A DNA stretch of 41,356 nt from Gammaproteobacteria bacterium (GCA_005799745.1 SYFY01000137.1:1-41356); one strand, 5' to 3'. Positions 16,460 to 25,606 are shown, counted from the stretch's first letter. Notes: generated by a model not told the origin, from the letters alone. Translations and numbers: made by a program.

Positions 16460-16892
16460 TATCTCGCCCCAATTCTCGCCGTATGTCGCTTCTGGGATTG
16501 GTCGTGTGCTAGGTGCCACGGCGTGAACCCATTTCCGGCCCGATCTATGGTGGATTGCGAGATTTAAGGACAGTCGGAGTTTTTCTAGCTCGCTCGTCCC
16601 AAAGATAGTAGCCATTCGTCGATATTGAGCTCGATCGCTTTGAGTTCGGTCGCGTCCATCGGCAGGTACTGGTCTGATCTGAGACTAGGCCGCTAACGTT
16701 CGTAGTTCCCCGAAATCTCGCGAAGTCAGCTCCGTCTCCGGCGCGTAGGCTCGATGAAGTCGTCCCTTGCGGTCAGTTCTACATGCTTAGTGTTTTTTTT
16801 GCAGCGTTCGATAGCCCATGCCCGAACAGTAGCGCGGTCATGCTGCAACTGCATGACCGTTTGTTGACCGCGTCGGGAGCGCCCAGCAGCTC
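16460..16892. other. 433-bp gap with no recognised gene
   Basis: No frame here shows a protein I recognise. Short minus-strand frames exist (for example one ending in TELKAIELNIDEWLLSLGRAS), but none has a good start signal or family match. The gap contains a run of eight T (16793-16800) and a perfect 9-bp inverted repeat at 16835-16859 (CGGTCATGC and GCATGACCG) close to the end of the glutathione peroxidase gene. It could hold a decayed gene, but I cannot show it. Confidence 0.4.
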
Positions 16893-17372
16893 TCAGAGCA
16901 TCTTTCGGAGTTCCTCTCCTATCGTTTCTGGCGTCACGGTTGGTGCATATCGAGCGATCACATGTCCGTCCCCGTCGACCAAAAACTTGGTGAAGTTCCA
17001 GGGAATATCTGACTTTCCGGCGTCATCGGGCTTTTCTGACCTCAGCCATTGATACAACTCGCAAGCTGTATCGCCATTGACGTCGATTTTGGAGAACATC
17101 GGAAAATTCGCCTGGTAACGGCTGGTGGCGAATTCAAGAATCTCGGCATCCGTGCCAGGCTCTTGCGAGCCAAACTGATTGCAAGGAAAGGCGAGTACGC
17201 TAAAGCCTTTTGAACTAAACGTTTCCTGCAGAGTACGCAACCCGGCGTACTGAGGTGTCAGCCCTCAGCGGCTAGCGACGTTGACGATCAGGCAGTGTGA
17301 ACCCACGTAGTTCTTAAATGGAACGGGTTGGCCCTTGACGTCGTTCATGGTCAGTTCATGGAATCGGGACAT
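16893..17372 (-). CDS. Glutathione peroxidase, probable selenoprotein (in-frame UGA = selenocysteine 36)
   Basis: A 159-residue glutathione peroxidase-type enzyme that reduces hydroperoxides. From ATG at 17372 (AGGAGG site upstream) the frame reads MSRFHELTMNDVKGQ and IVNVASR. It then meets TGA (17265-17267) and continues in the same frame as GLTPQYAGL, exactly where the family has its catalytic Cys or Sec (NVASxUGLT). Other active-site parts follow: FPCNQFGSQEPG (Gln) and DIPWNFTKFLVD (Trp and Asn). A hairpin 13 bases after the UGA (17232-17251) fits a bacterial SECIS element. Standard gene calling would report only residues 45-159 (16893-17240). The genome must encode SelA, SelB, SelC and SelD for this to work; none lies in this window. 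Confidence 0.85.
17232..17251 (-). promoter_or_regulatory. Candidate bacterial SECIS hairpin
   Basis: On the coding strand AGTACGC and GCGTACT form a perfect 7-bp stem with the 6-base loop CGGGTT. The stem starts 14 bases and the loop 21 bases after the UGA. This agrees with the bacterial rule of an apical loop 16-37 bases downstream with a G among its first two bases. Confidence 0.7.
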
Positions 17373-17502
17373 GCTTGCCTCCTAAGTGGGCGGTTCAACG
17401 TATCGTGAAGATGCGAATTGTCTCCCTGGCCACCCACAGCAAAGCTGGTGGTGTTACCGCAAACCCTTGGTTAACATGCCAGCTGCCCTGGGTTCCAGGG
17501 AT

Positions 17503-17520
17503 TTGTTGCGATAGCAACAA
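17503..17520. promoter_or_regulatory. Inverted repeat in the thiolase leader
   Basis: TTGTTGC and GCAACAA flank GATA, a perfect 7-bp inverted repeat 25 bases before the thiolase ATG. A second small palindrome (CCCTGG and CCAGGG, 17486-17500) precedes it. It could be a repressor operator or an mRNA hairpin. Confidence 0.4.
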
Positions 17521-17544
17521 AGAAACATAAAACCAGGGGGAAAC

Positions 17545-18729
17545 ATGCGCGATGTCGTCATCGTAGACAGCGTTCGAACGGGGCTGGCCAAATCTTTCCG
17601 GGGCTCCTTCAACCTTACCCGTTCGGATGACATGGTGGCGCATTGCATCGATGCCCTGCTGGCTCGACATCCGAACCTGTCACCGGACGAAGTCGAAGAC
17701 GTTGTCGTCGGTGCAGCAAGCCATTCTGGTGAACAGGACGGCAACCTGGCACGCCTCGCGGTCATCCTTTCGAAGCTGCCCGTGACCACTGCTGGTGTCA
17801 CTATCAACCGGTTCTGCTCCTCGGGTCTGCAGTCCATCGCGATCGCCGCCAACCAGATTGCCTCAGGCCAAACAGAAGTTGCGATGGCCGGTGGGGTCGA
17901 TTCCATCTCCATGCGTACGCGTCAAACTGCAGGTAAGGCCGAGCAGAACAAGCGCCTCGTCGAAGAAAAACCTGAGATTTTCATGGCCATGGGCAACACC
18001 GCGGAAGTGGTTGCTCGTCGCTACCAGGTCACCCGGGAAATGCAGGACGTTTACGCGCTGCAAAGCCAACAGCGTTATGCGAAAGCTGCGGCTGCTGGAT
18101 GGATCGGTGAAGAAATCGTTCCGATGCAGGCAACCATGCTGAAGGTTGACAAAGAAACCGGCGCTGAATCCCGCGTCTCTGTCAGCGTCGACAAAGATGA
18201 ATGTAACCGTGCCGACACAACACTGGCCGGGCTCGCCAAGCTGCCACCGGCGTTCGAAGAAGATGGCAGCGTCACCGCTGGCAATGCATCACAGCTGTCA
18301 GATGGTGCTTCAATGACCTTGATGATGTCCGCGCAGCGTGCCGCACAACTCGGCCTCAAGCCGATGGGAATTTTCCGAGGCTTCACCGTCGCAGGTTGTG
18401 AGCCGGACGAAATGGGTATCGGCCCCGTATTCGCCATCCCCAGGCTGCTTGAAAACGCTGGCCTGAAGCTGAACGACGTCGACCTTTGGGAGCTGAACGA
18501 AGCCTTCGCATCCCAGGCGCTCTACTGCCGCAACAAACTCGGCATCGACAATGAGCGCTACAACGTCAACGGCGGCTCCATTGCCATCGGCCATCCGTTC
18601 GGCATGACCGGCTCACGTTTGACGGGTGCGGTACTGCGTGAGCTGAAGCGTCGAAACAAGAAGTACGGCGTGGTCACCATGTGTATCGGTGGCGGACAGG
18701 GTGCAGCTGGTCTCTTCGAGGCCGTCTGA
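17545..18729 (+). CDS. Acetyl-CoA C-acyltransferase (thiolase)
   Basis: A 394-residue thiolase that cleaves 3-oxoacyl-CoA with CoA, or condenses acyl-CoAs in the reverse direction. The catalytic residues are all present: Cys91 in [11 protein letters not shown] (acylated nucleophile), His350 in [13 protein letters not shown], and Cys380 in [12 protein letters not shown] (general base). The subunit length is standard. The start ATG at 17545 has AGGGGG closely upstream. It is a lone gene without an adjacent FadB-type hydratase/dehydrogenase; the acyl-CoA dehydrogenases and crotonases elsewhere in the window would supply its substrate. Two palindromes in the leader may be regulatory. Chain-length preference cannot be read from the sequence. 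Confidence 0.94.
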   Translation: MRDVVIVDSVRTGLAKSFRGSFNLTRSDDMVAHCIDALLARHPNLSPDEVEDVVVGAASHSGEQDGNLARLAVILSKLPVTTAGVTINRFCSSGLQSIAIAANQIASGQTEVAMAGGVDSISMRTRQTAGKAEQNKRLVEEKPEIFMAMGNTAEVVARRYQVTREMQDVYALQSQQRYAKAAAAGWIGEEIVPMQATMLKVDKETGAESRVSVSVDKDECNRADTTLAGLAKLPPAFEEDGSVTAGNASQLSDGASMTLMMSAQRAAQLGLKPMGIFRGFTVAGCEPDEMGIGPVFAIPRLLENAGLKLNDVDLWELNEAFASQALYCRNKLGIDNERYNVNGGSIAIGHPFGMTGSRLTGAVLRELKRRNKKYGVVTMCIGGGQGAAGLFEAV

Positions 18730-18763
18730 TCATCCGCTCCTGCTAGTTGCGACCCGAAACACA

Positions 18764-19627
18764 ATGAAACGGCGTCGAAACTGGCAGGAAACAGCCCTCG
18801 AAACCGCATTGGGGCATACTGCGATACGAAGTTCTGCAGAAACCGATATGCGCCTCGATATGTACCTGGCTCCTCAGGTCAATAACGAAGTCGACGTTAC
18901 GCGACTCGACGCGAGGGGCGTAGAGAGAGTCGACATCAGGAGAGTTGACGCAACAAGCATCGACGCGAAGAACGTCGCCCGCAGCGGCGACGCGTCGAGG
19001 AGTGCGCAGCAAAAGGTGCTCGGCGTCTCGCAACTCTCGTCAAGGAGTGGACTAGTCGGAGCTATGTTAGCGCTTTTGTTTGGCCTGATCCCCGCTCAAG
19101 TTCTCGCAGTCAAACCTGCTGAAGAGGTCGTTCCTCAAGCGGAATCTGAGCTCCCTGTATCTCGTCCGATTTCTTATGTCAACGCGACCAACCAAGAGCT
19201 CGATGCGCTCGGTGCGCGTTGGGGGTATTTGAGTGCACCCGAACGTCGCGCGCTTCTTGCTGAGGTGCGCCGCAGGATGGCGCAGAACAATGGTGTCAGC
19301 GGCAACACTGGCAAAGTACGTATCCAGGCAACCCGTCAATTTGGCGTGGTGAAGCGACCGGATGGAACCACCGTCCGAGTTGAGCGTCGCATCATTCGAA
19401 TGATCCCAGTGGATCAAGGTTATGGCACTGGCTTTGAACAACGTGCGGCCCGTGATGACGGTTCGCTTCCGGCGACGTCCCAGGAAGCGCAAAGGCGAGC
19501 GCTGGAACAGGAGGAAAAACTAAATCCTGATCCGCGAAAGAGTCCCAGTACTTCTCGAGGCGTGATGCCCGCGTCGTCTTCCACCACCGTGCCGGAACTC
19601 CCCGACGCGTCACCTGTTTCGCGCTGA
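18764..19627 (+). CDS. Putative exported protein of unknown function (start uncertain)
   Basis: I do not recognise the family with certainty. The conserved-looking part is the C-terminal 187 residues from ATG 19064. A hydrophobic segment (MLALLFGLIPAQVLA) looks like the core of a signal peptide. Then come LDALGARWGYLSAPERRALL and VRRRMAQNN, a compact helical motif, and a basic stretch rich in Arg and Val. A Pro/Ser-rich tail ends at 19627. Upstream codons (18764-19063) contain many rare Arg and Ile codons and a five-residue periodicity ([VLI]-D-x-x-x), so it is unclear whether they are translated. No ATG has a good binding site. The gene ends 14 bases before the response regulator, suggesting an operon with the two-component pair. 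Confidence 0.55.
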   Translation: MKRRRNWQETALETALGHTAIRSSAETDMRLDMYLAPQVNNEVDVTRLDARGVERVDIRRVDATSIDAKNVARSGDASRSAQQKVLGVSQLSSRSGLVGAMLALLFGLIPAQVLAVKPAEEVVPQAESELPVSRPISYVNATNQELDALGARWGYLSAPERRALLAEVRRRMAQNNGVSGNTGKVRIQATRQFGVVKRPDGTTVRVERRIIRMIPVDQGYGTGFEQRAARDDGSLPATSQEAQRRALEQEEKLNPDPRKSPSTSRGVMPASSSTTVPELPDASPVSR

Positions 19628-19641
19628 GGACCAGTCCCACC

Positions 19642-20361
19642 GTGGATGTTGAAGGTGCCCGTCTGTTGGTCGTTGATGACGACCCTGAAATCCTCGAACT
19701 CATCGAAGCCTACCTTGTGCAACAGGGGTTCAAGGTCAGCTGCGTTCAGTCCGGCACTGAGATGTTCGAGAAGCTGGCGAGCGAGCGTTTCGATCTTATC
19801 GTTCTTGATTTGATGTTGCCCGGTGAACATGGGTTGTCGCTTGCCGGCCGAGTCAAACGCGAACTGAATACGCCGATCATCATCGTTTCTGCTGCGGGCG
19901 AAGATGTGGACCGGATTGTCGGGCTTGAGGTTGGCGCCGATGACTACCTTTCCAAGCCGTTTAATCCTCGCGAGTTGTTGGCGCGAGTTCGTGCCGTGCT
20001 TAGACGCGCTGCTGGCGCTCAACCGGCACCAGCTGCAAATGCCCAACGGTTCCGCTTCGGGGTGTATACCCTTGACGCAGTTGCGCACCGACTGACACGC
20101 GGTAGTGATGAGGTGCCACTGACGACGGGTGAGTTCGATCTACTCGCTGTGTTCGTGCGGCATCCAAATCGACTGCTGGATCGCGACCGAATTCTCGATC
20201 TTCTAACGGGTGCAGAACGACTACCGTTCGACCGCTCCATCGATGTCCGCGTTACACGGCTGCGAAGCAAAATCGAAACTGATCCTTCCAATCCCCGGTT
20301 CATCAAAACCATCTGGGGAAAGGGCTACATGTTCTGTCCCGAAGGCGGTGACGTTGAGTGA
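19642..20361 (+). CDS. OmpR-family response regulator
   Basis: A 239-residue two-component response regulator. The receiver domain (residues about 7-120) has the acidic pocket VVDDDPE, the phospho-acceptor Asp56 in LIVLDLMLPGEHG, Ser83 (IIIVSAAGED) and Lys105 (DYLSKPFNP). The C-terminal winged-helix DNA-binding domain is of OmpR/PhoB type (LTTGEFDLLAVFVRHPNRLL, DRSIDVRVTRLRSKIE, FIKTIWGKGYMF). It begins with GTG at 19642, with GAGGA about eleven bases upstream. The sensor kinase gene starts within its last codons, so the two proteins are translated together. Sequence style is close to EnvZ/OmpR, which control porins and envelope functions; the target genes here are unknown. Confidence 0.93.
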   Translation: MDVEGARLLVVDDDPEILELIEAYLVQQGFKVSCVQSGTEMFEKLASERFDLIVLDLMLPGEHGLSLAGRVKRELNTPIIIVSAAGEDVDRIVGLEVGADDYLSKPFNPRELLARVRAVLRRAAGAQPAPAANAQRFRFGVYTLDAVAHRLTRGSDEVPLTTGEFDLLAVFVRHPNRLLDRDRILDLLTGAERLPFDRSIDVRVTRLRSKIETDPSNPRFIKTIWGKGYMFCPEGGDVE

Positions 20362-21670
20362 TCGTGCTCGACCAGCTTCGTTGCTGGTCCGCACCAACCT
20401 CACACTGGCGGTGAGTTCGCTTCTGATTGCGATCATTGCCACGACCGCTCTCAACACCTTTGTGATCGATCCGATCGCGCGCCGTTCGGCGGATGACGCT
20501 GCTGGATTGTTGGTGCTGTCTGCACAAACCTGGGTCGAGTTACCCCCAGAAGCTAGACCCTACTTCGAGCTTGAACTGGCGGAGAGTCACGACCTGATTC
20601 TTACCGGTGATGTGCGTACCTACGACGATCCGATGCCGGCTGCAAACTACTTCACTCTGCTTGAGGAAAGCTTGGAATCACGCCTCGATGAACCGATCAA
20701 GATGCAGGCTGGCGAAGACCTGATCTGGGTGGACGTGCCGATGGGCGGGCAGACACTGCAGATCGGCTTTGTGCCTACGCTCGAAGACATTCAGCCGCTC
20801 TATGTGGGCATCATCATCATTGTGCTCGGTGCCGGAATCGTTTTTGTCACCTCCTTGATTATCGTGCGCCGCATCGCCGGACCTCTAACCTATGTTGCTG
20901 ATCGCGTGGAGGCGTTTCGTGGCAACAAGGACTTCGAGCCTTTGCCCGAAACGGGTCCTCGTGAGCTCGCGAGTCTGGTGCACAACTTCAACACGATGGC
21001 TCAAGAGATCGGCGCTCTACTCTCCAATCGCACGACGTTGGTCGCTGGAATTTCGCACGATCTGCGCACTCCGCTCACGCGTATGCGACTGGCTGTGGAG
21101 CTCTTGCCTGACCATGTCGATCCGGCGCTTGTTGAGCGATTCAAACGTAATCTTGAGGTCATGGACCGACTCATCGGTGACGCACTGAGTTTTGCGCGTG
21201 GTGCCGAGGAAAAACCTAAAGAAGCTGACGTCGAACAACTTATGACCGAAGTGGTGGAGTCATTTGTCACGCCGGTCCCTTATCGATGCGCGCAGCCCGA
21301 GCCGAGGCGGATGCTGCTCGCCGTGAATGCACTCAAACGGGTGCTGCAGAATCTTCTGGTTAACGGTATTCAACATGGTGGCGGTGTAACACTCGAACGC
21401 AACGGCACCCGGATTCTAGTCACCGACAATGGCAAGGGGATTCCCGAAGAGTATCGCGAACAGGTGTTCCAACCTTTTTTTCGACTGGATGAAGCACGCA
21501 GTGCGACGACAGGGGGAAGTGGTCTTGGTCTCGCTATCGTTAGGCAGCTTTGTGAACTTCAGGGATGGCAGGTCTGGATCGAAAGCGCGCCGAAGCACGG
21601 GGCTCGCTTTGTTGTGGAACTCCAACCGAACCGCTCCTCACAATCGAACGCCCGAGGAGTTAGCGTCTAG
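20354..21670 (+). CDS. EnvZ-like sensor histidine kinase
   Basis: A 438-residue inner-membrane histidine kinase. Helix 1 is at residues about 14-40 (LTLAVSSLLIAIIATTALNT), followed by a periplasmic domain of about 115 residues. Helix 2 (VGIIIIVLGAGIVFVTSLI) leads to a HAMP linker (RRIAGPLTYVADRVEAF). The phospho-acceptor is His235 in GISHDLRTPLTRMR, and the ATPase domain has LQNLLVNGIQHGG, VTDNGKGIPEEY and GGSGLGLAIVRQL. The start chosen is TTG at 20354, eight bases after GAAGG; GTG at 20348 is the alternative. It overlaps the response regulator stop by 8 bases, so translation is coupled. It is its cognate partner; the signal is unknown. Confidence 0.92.
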   Translation: MSDRARPASLLVRTNLTLAVSSLLIAIIATTALNTFVIDPIARRSADDAAGLLVLSAQTWVELPPEARPYFELELAESHDLILTGDVRTYDDPMPAANYFTLLEESLESRLDEPIKMQAGEDLIWVDVPMGGQTLQIGFVPTLEDIQPLYVGIIIIVLGAGIVFVTSLIIVRRIAGPLTYVADRVEAFRGNKDFEPLPETGPRELASLVHNFNTMAQEIGALLSNRTTLVAGISHDLRTPLTRMRLAVELLPDHVDPALVERFKRNLEVMDRLIGDALSFARGAEEKPKEADVEQLMTEVVESFVTPVPYRCAQPEPRRMLLAVNALKRVLQNLLVNGIQHGGGVTLERNGTRILVTDNGKGIPEEYREQVFQPFFRLDEARSATTGGSGLGLAIVRQLCELQGWQVWIESAPKHGARFVVELQPNRSSQSNARGVSV

Positions 21671-21869
21671 GTCTATTGATCGACGTTGATCAAACGCGGT
21701 GCTCGAATCACCTCGGCCTGACATCGACCTCGTAACAAAGTGACACAAAAAAATTGTTGCAGGAAATTGTAGTGAAACAGAGAGGGTTCAGTATCTCTTT
21801 CTGAGGCGGGCAACTGCCTCAGAGAGAACGCAATCTCTATGCCCTTGAGACCTCTCGCAGGTCGCTCCA
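21671..21869 (+). other. Untranslated region that could encode a small RNA
   Basis: No protein-coding frame is evident between the kinase stop and the strong terminator at 21870. The stretch contains hairpins such as CTGAGGC and GCCTCAG around 21801-21823, A- and T-rich sequence near 21746-21775, and ends in a textbook terminator. That terminator may simply serve the two-component operon, or a separate small transcript may end there. No known RNA family is recognised. Confidence 0.3.
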
Positions 21870-21907
21870 AACCGCCGGTCACCTCTCCAGACCGGCGGTT
21901 TTCTTTT
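21870..21907 (+). terminator. Rho-independent terminator
   Basis: A perfect 11-bp stem (AACCGCCGGTC and GACCGGCGGTT) with a 9-base loop, followed by TTCTTTT. It lies 200 bases after the sensor kinase stop and ahead of the CHASE2 pseudogene. Confidence 0.85.
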
Positions 21908-22053
21908 GGGGATCGGAAACTGTTTGGACGCCAACAACTCGCTTGAGCGGATGACGCGCAAGGAGATTCGACGCCACTCACACCCTCACTTGTTTTCATC
22001 GGCGAGCAACTGTAAAACTGATCTCTCATTCGTGCGCCAGGGAGTGCGCAGCG

Positions 22054-24458
22054 ATGTCTATGCAAATCCGTTCCACCGATTCGAATCCGGACAAACGAAT
22101 TCTGCTCGTCGGCATCGATTCACGCAGTCTTTCCCGTGTTGGGCGATGGCCTTGGTCCCGAGAAACCCAAGCGGAACTCCTGGCAGCGATTCAGGCACAG
22201 AAACCTGAAAGCGTGTTCGTGGATGTGGTGTACACCGACGGAGGCTCACCGGCGGGTGACGCAGCATTGGTTTCTGCTGCTGCGAAGATTGATCAACTGG
22301 TCCTACCCGTCGTTATCGACGCGGTGACTCCCGGCGGCACGCTGCTCGAACAACTCCCCTTTCCTGATCTACTCGACGTCGCTGATCACTTAGGTCACGT
22401 GCACGTGGCACCCGATGGGGACGGTATCGTCCGTGGAAGTTACCGATATGAAGGCATCGGTGAACCCCATTGGCCTCATATTGGATGGTTGCTGTCGGGG
22501 CTTCCGGAGACGGTGGAAGAAAGGAGCAGAGCGGAGTGCACCCAAGACGCACAGAGTTCCATCGCCAATGAACGCTGTGCTTACCGTCGAATCTGGTTTG
22601 CCGGTCCGCCAGGCAGTTTTCAGCATGTATCCGCCCATGAAGTCCTGACGGGTGCTGTTGATGCGAAGGTTCTACAGGGTCGTATCGTCCTGGTTGGCCG
22701 CACGGACCTCGGGGCACCGGATGCAATTCCGGTACCGGTGTCTGCAGAGATTCGCCCGATGGCCGGTGTCGAATACAACGCCAATGTGCTCAATGCGGTG
22801 GTCCAAGGCGGTGTACTTGCACCTGTCCCGCCATGGGCCATCTGATGCATCACGCTCACTTGGGTTCTGGTCGCGCTGGTGTTGATTCCTCGCCTTCATC
22901 CGGGAGAGATGTTGTCAGTTTCTGTGGTTTTGGCGGTTGCCCCGACCGTGTTCAGCGCAACCGCCATGCTCATGATGTCGCACTTCCTGGACCTGGCTGC
23001 GGCAAGTGTTGGTGCGACACTCGTGTACCCGCTATGGAGCTGGCGAGCAAATGCCATGGGTTGGAGATTTGTAGGTGATGAACTGGATCGACTCGCGATC
23101 GAGGCGTTCCGCTGGTCACGTCGTCGAGCCAGAATCACCGGGACCACCGTCGAGGAGCGACTCCGTTGGCTGCTTCAACCTGACGATTCTACTATGGGGA
23201 TTGAAAATTCAGGTCCAAGCGCAGAGGTGGCGGCGCTGCGCGAGGCCGTAACTCTTGATCAACGCCAAGTCTCGGCGCTCAAAGGGAGTCCTACCGACCC
23301 ATTTGTGTCGCGGTTGCTGCGCATTCAAACCCTCGCCGACGAAGTGCGCGTAGGGCGAGATGTGAGCATGGCGGGTACCGACCAAATGCCTGTCGGGCTC
23401 TGCATCTTTGTTGTCTCTGGTAACGTGCTGCTCTCTAACGCTTCTTTTCGCAGTTTCACCGGTGTGCCCGATGAACACTCGTACTTCGTAGAAACGGCAC
23501 TAGCAGGGCTTACCGGAATTGAGTGGAGACCGGTGTTGCGTCGAGCGGCGCTGCGCGACGCACTCAAATTCTCGAAACACGCAATACCAAAGGGCAGCGG
23601 TTAATCGCGCGTTTTGAACCCCTCCGCGTGAGTGGTTGCGCGCAGCCGGTATGTTTACTCACGCTCAATGACGTTACCGCGATTCGCCTGGCGCAGGAGC
23701 GACGTGACGAAACGCTGGCCTTTGTCTCCCACGATTTGCGCTCTCCGATTTCCTCGATTCTCTCCATTGTGCGCAATCCGCGGTTAGTCGATGACCCTGC
23801 GGCGCTCCAGCGCATCGAGAACTACGCCACTCGCAGTCTTAAGGTGTCGGAGGAGTTCGAGCGCCTGTCGAGGCTCGAGAACCTGTCTGTCCTCGATCGG
23901 GACGAGTTTGACATGCTCGCGGTGATGGAAAATGCAGTTGATCAGGTCTATGAACAAGCGCGAAACAGAAACGTGTAAGTGAAGTTCGACCGCGAACATG
24001 AATTGCCATCGTCATTGTGGATACTCGGCGATGGTGAGTTACTGGAGCGTGTATTCGTCAACCTCATCGACAACGCGATCAAATATAGTCCGATGGGAAG
24101 TCAGGTCACCTTCCGGCTTCGCCCCGTCGCGAAAGTGGTGGACGTCGAGGTGTGTGATCAGGGTTTTGGAATCCCCGCGGAAGACTTAGGCAGGGTATTT
24201 GATCCGTATTTCCACGCCACCCTGACACCGCCGATCGAAAGTTCAGGCGTAGGTCTCAGCTTACGATTTGTCCGCACTGCAGTTGAGCTGCATGGTGGCA
24301 GTGTGTTGGTCGAAAGCGAAGTCGGACGTGGTTCGACTTTTATCGTCAGGTTGCCCACAGAAGCGCCCCAGCCGGAATCACCGCGCGCCGCGGATCAGGG
24401 GTTGGCCGACTATCAAACTGTTGACCGGTCTGACTCCGGCAGCGTACCAAACCTGTAA
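22054..24458 (+). pseudogene. CHASE2-PAS sensor histidine kinase, disrupted by two stops and a frameshift
   Basis: A decayed sensor kinase reads through about 2.4 kb. The CHASE2 sensory domain (RILLVGIDSRSLSRVGRWPW, VFVDVVYTD, LQGRIVLVGRTDLGAPDAIP) ends at an in-frame TGA (22843-22845). The same frame continues as membrane helices and a PAS-like region to about 23560. There one base appears lost, and the coding frame shifts to TQILETRNTKGQRLIARFEP, then FVSHDLRSPISSIL (phospho-acceptor His). An in-frame TAA (23976-23978) interrupts it once more before the ATPase domain (FVNLIDNAIKYSPMGS, GVGLSLRFVRTAVELHGGS). The usual N-terminal membrane helix before CHASE2 is also not visible. Three separate lesions make loss of function likely unless the sequence is faulty. 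Confidence 0.8.
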
Positions 24459-24547
24459 AAAGTAGGCGTAAGCGATCAGGCGGTCTCGCAGCAGTGCCCG
24501 TCTGTGGTTAGGCTGCGCAGTCCCAACGAACGTTTTAAGGAAGGGTG

Positions 24548-25578
24548 ATGAGTATGTTTCTGCGGATGACGCGCTGGCGATCAAAATCAGCAATTCTGCT
24601 TCTCGAGCTCGCGCTTGCACACACTGCGCAAGCGGATCGCGTGGAGTTCACGAATGGGGATGTCATCACCGGCACTGTGACATCCATCGCGGGTGGCAAA
24701 GTAGTTGTGCAGACCGAATACGCCGGCAAGATCACGGCAGGGCTCGATAAGGTGGCGCGCATCAAAACGGATGCCGAGCTGAATCTGCTGACCAGTGGAG
24801 GCGAAAATCTCTTCAGTGCTATTGATGGCGAAGCGGCTGCGTTAAAGCTGTCCTCTCTCAACCGCGATCTCGCACTTGCTGATGTCAGTAAAGCTACGCG
24901 ATCTGCCGGGGGGCAGCGGTCGACGTTACCAACTGGCAACACAAAGTGGACGTCGCAGCAGCGCTCACCAAAGGCAATACCGACAACCGCAACTTCTCGG
25001 TGTCCACCGAGTCGTTGGCGCGAAATGTCAAAAACCAACACCTGCTAACCGTCGCACTCTTTCAGGACGAGGTGGATTCGGTCACCACCCGGGAACTCTT
25101 CGACATCGACTATGGTTACAAGCGTTTTCTGGCCAATCCAAAGTGGTTCTTCGGTGCGAACGCCGAATATTTCAAGGACAAACTGCTGGGCGTGGACCCA
25201 CGCATAACGGCAGGTGCCGGTCTAGGTTACCGGTTCTGGGATAACAGCCTTGGCTCACTCACGGTGGAACTTGGTGGTAGTGCGGTTTACGAGGACATCG
25301 TTACTGGATCGGAGACCAACCCAGCAGCCCGTTGGGCACTCGCCTACCGCAGGTTGTTGGTAGGGGAACAGCTGGAGTTCTTCCATCGCCACCAGATCCT
25401 GAAAATTCTGGATAGCAGCCGTGGTGAAGTGCTGGATTCTTCTACCGGTCTCGCGTTCCTGTTTGATGAGTGGTGGAGTTCGACGATCCGAGCAGACCTG
25501 CGTCATCAGACCAAACCGCCCTTGGGTAGCCACAAAACTGACATCGCGTATGCGATCGGGGTAGATGTGCGCTTCTAA
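24548..25578 (+). pseudogene. DUF481 family outer-membrane protein, frameshifted in a G run
   Basis: The first frame starts at ATG 24548 (AAGGAAGG just upstream). It has a signal peptide (SAILLLELALAHTAQA, cut before DRVEF) and a small N-terminal domain (FTNGDVITGTVTSIAGGKVV). After LADVSKATRSAGG the frame is lost at a run of six G (24908-24913). In the next frame a complete DUF481 beta-barrel follows (VDVTNWQHKVDVAAALTKGN, TRELFDIDYGYKRFL, AGAGLGYRFWD, SSTIRADLRHQT, YAIGVDVRF). A seventh G would restore one protein of about 343 residues. DUF481 proteins (YdiY-like) are outer-membrane barrels of unclear role. The lesion may be phase variation, mutation or a homopolymer sequencing error. Confidence 0.8.
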
Positions 25579-25606
25579 GTTCTTGGGGTAGAGCGCTGAC
25601 TTAGCG

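Noticed and set aside
16480-16790. Short minus-strand frames in the gap before the glutathione peroxidase as a decayed gene
   Set aside because: The frames are under 60 codons, lack binding sites, and I recognise no family in them.
19642-21670. Naming the two-component pair ompR/envZ
   Set aside because: Architecture fits, but many paralogous pairs share it, and the periplasmic domain is not specific enough to assign the names.
22843-22845. The in-frame TGA in the CHASE2 kinase as a second selenocysteine codon
   Set aside because: It lies at the edge of a membrane helix, in a position with no known redox role. The same gene carries another stop and a frameshift, so a nonsense change (for example from Trp) or sequence error is more likely.
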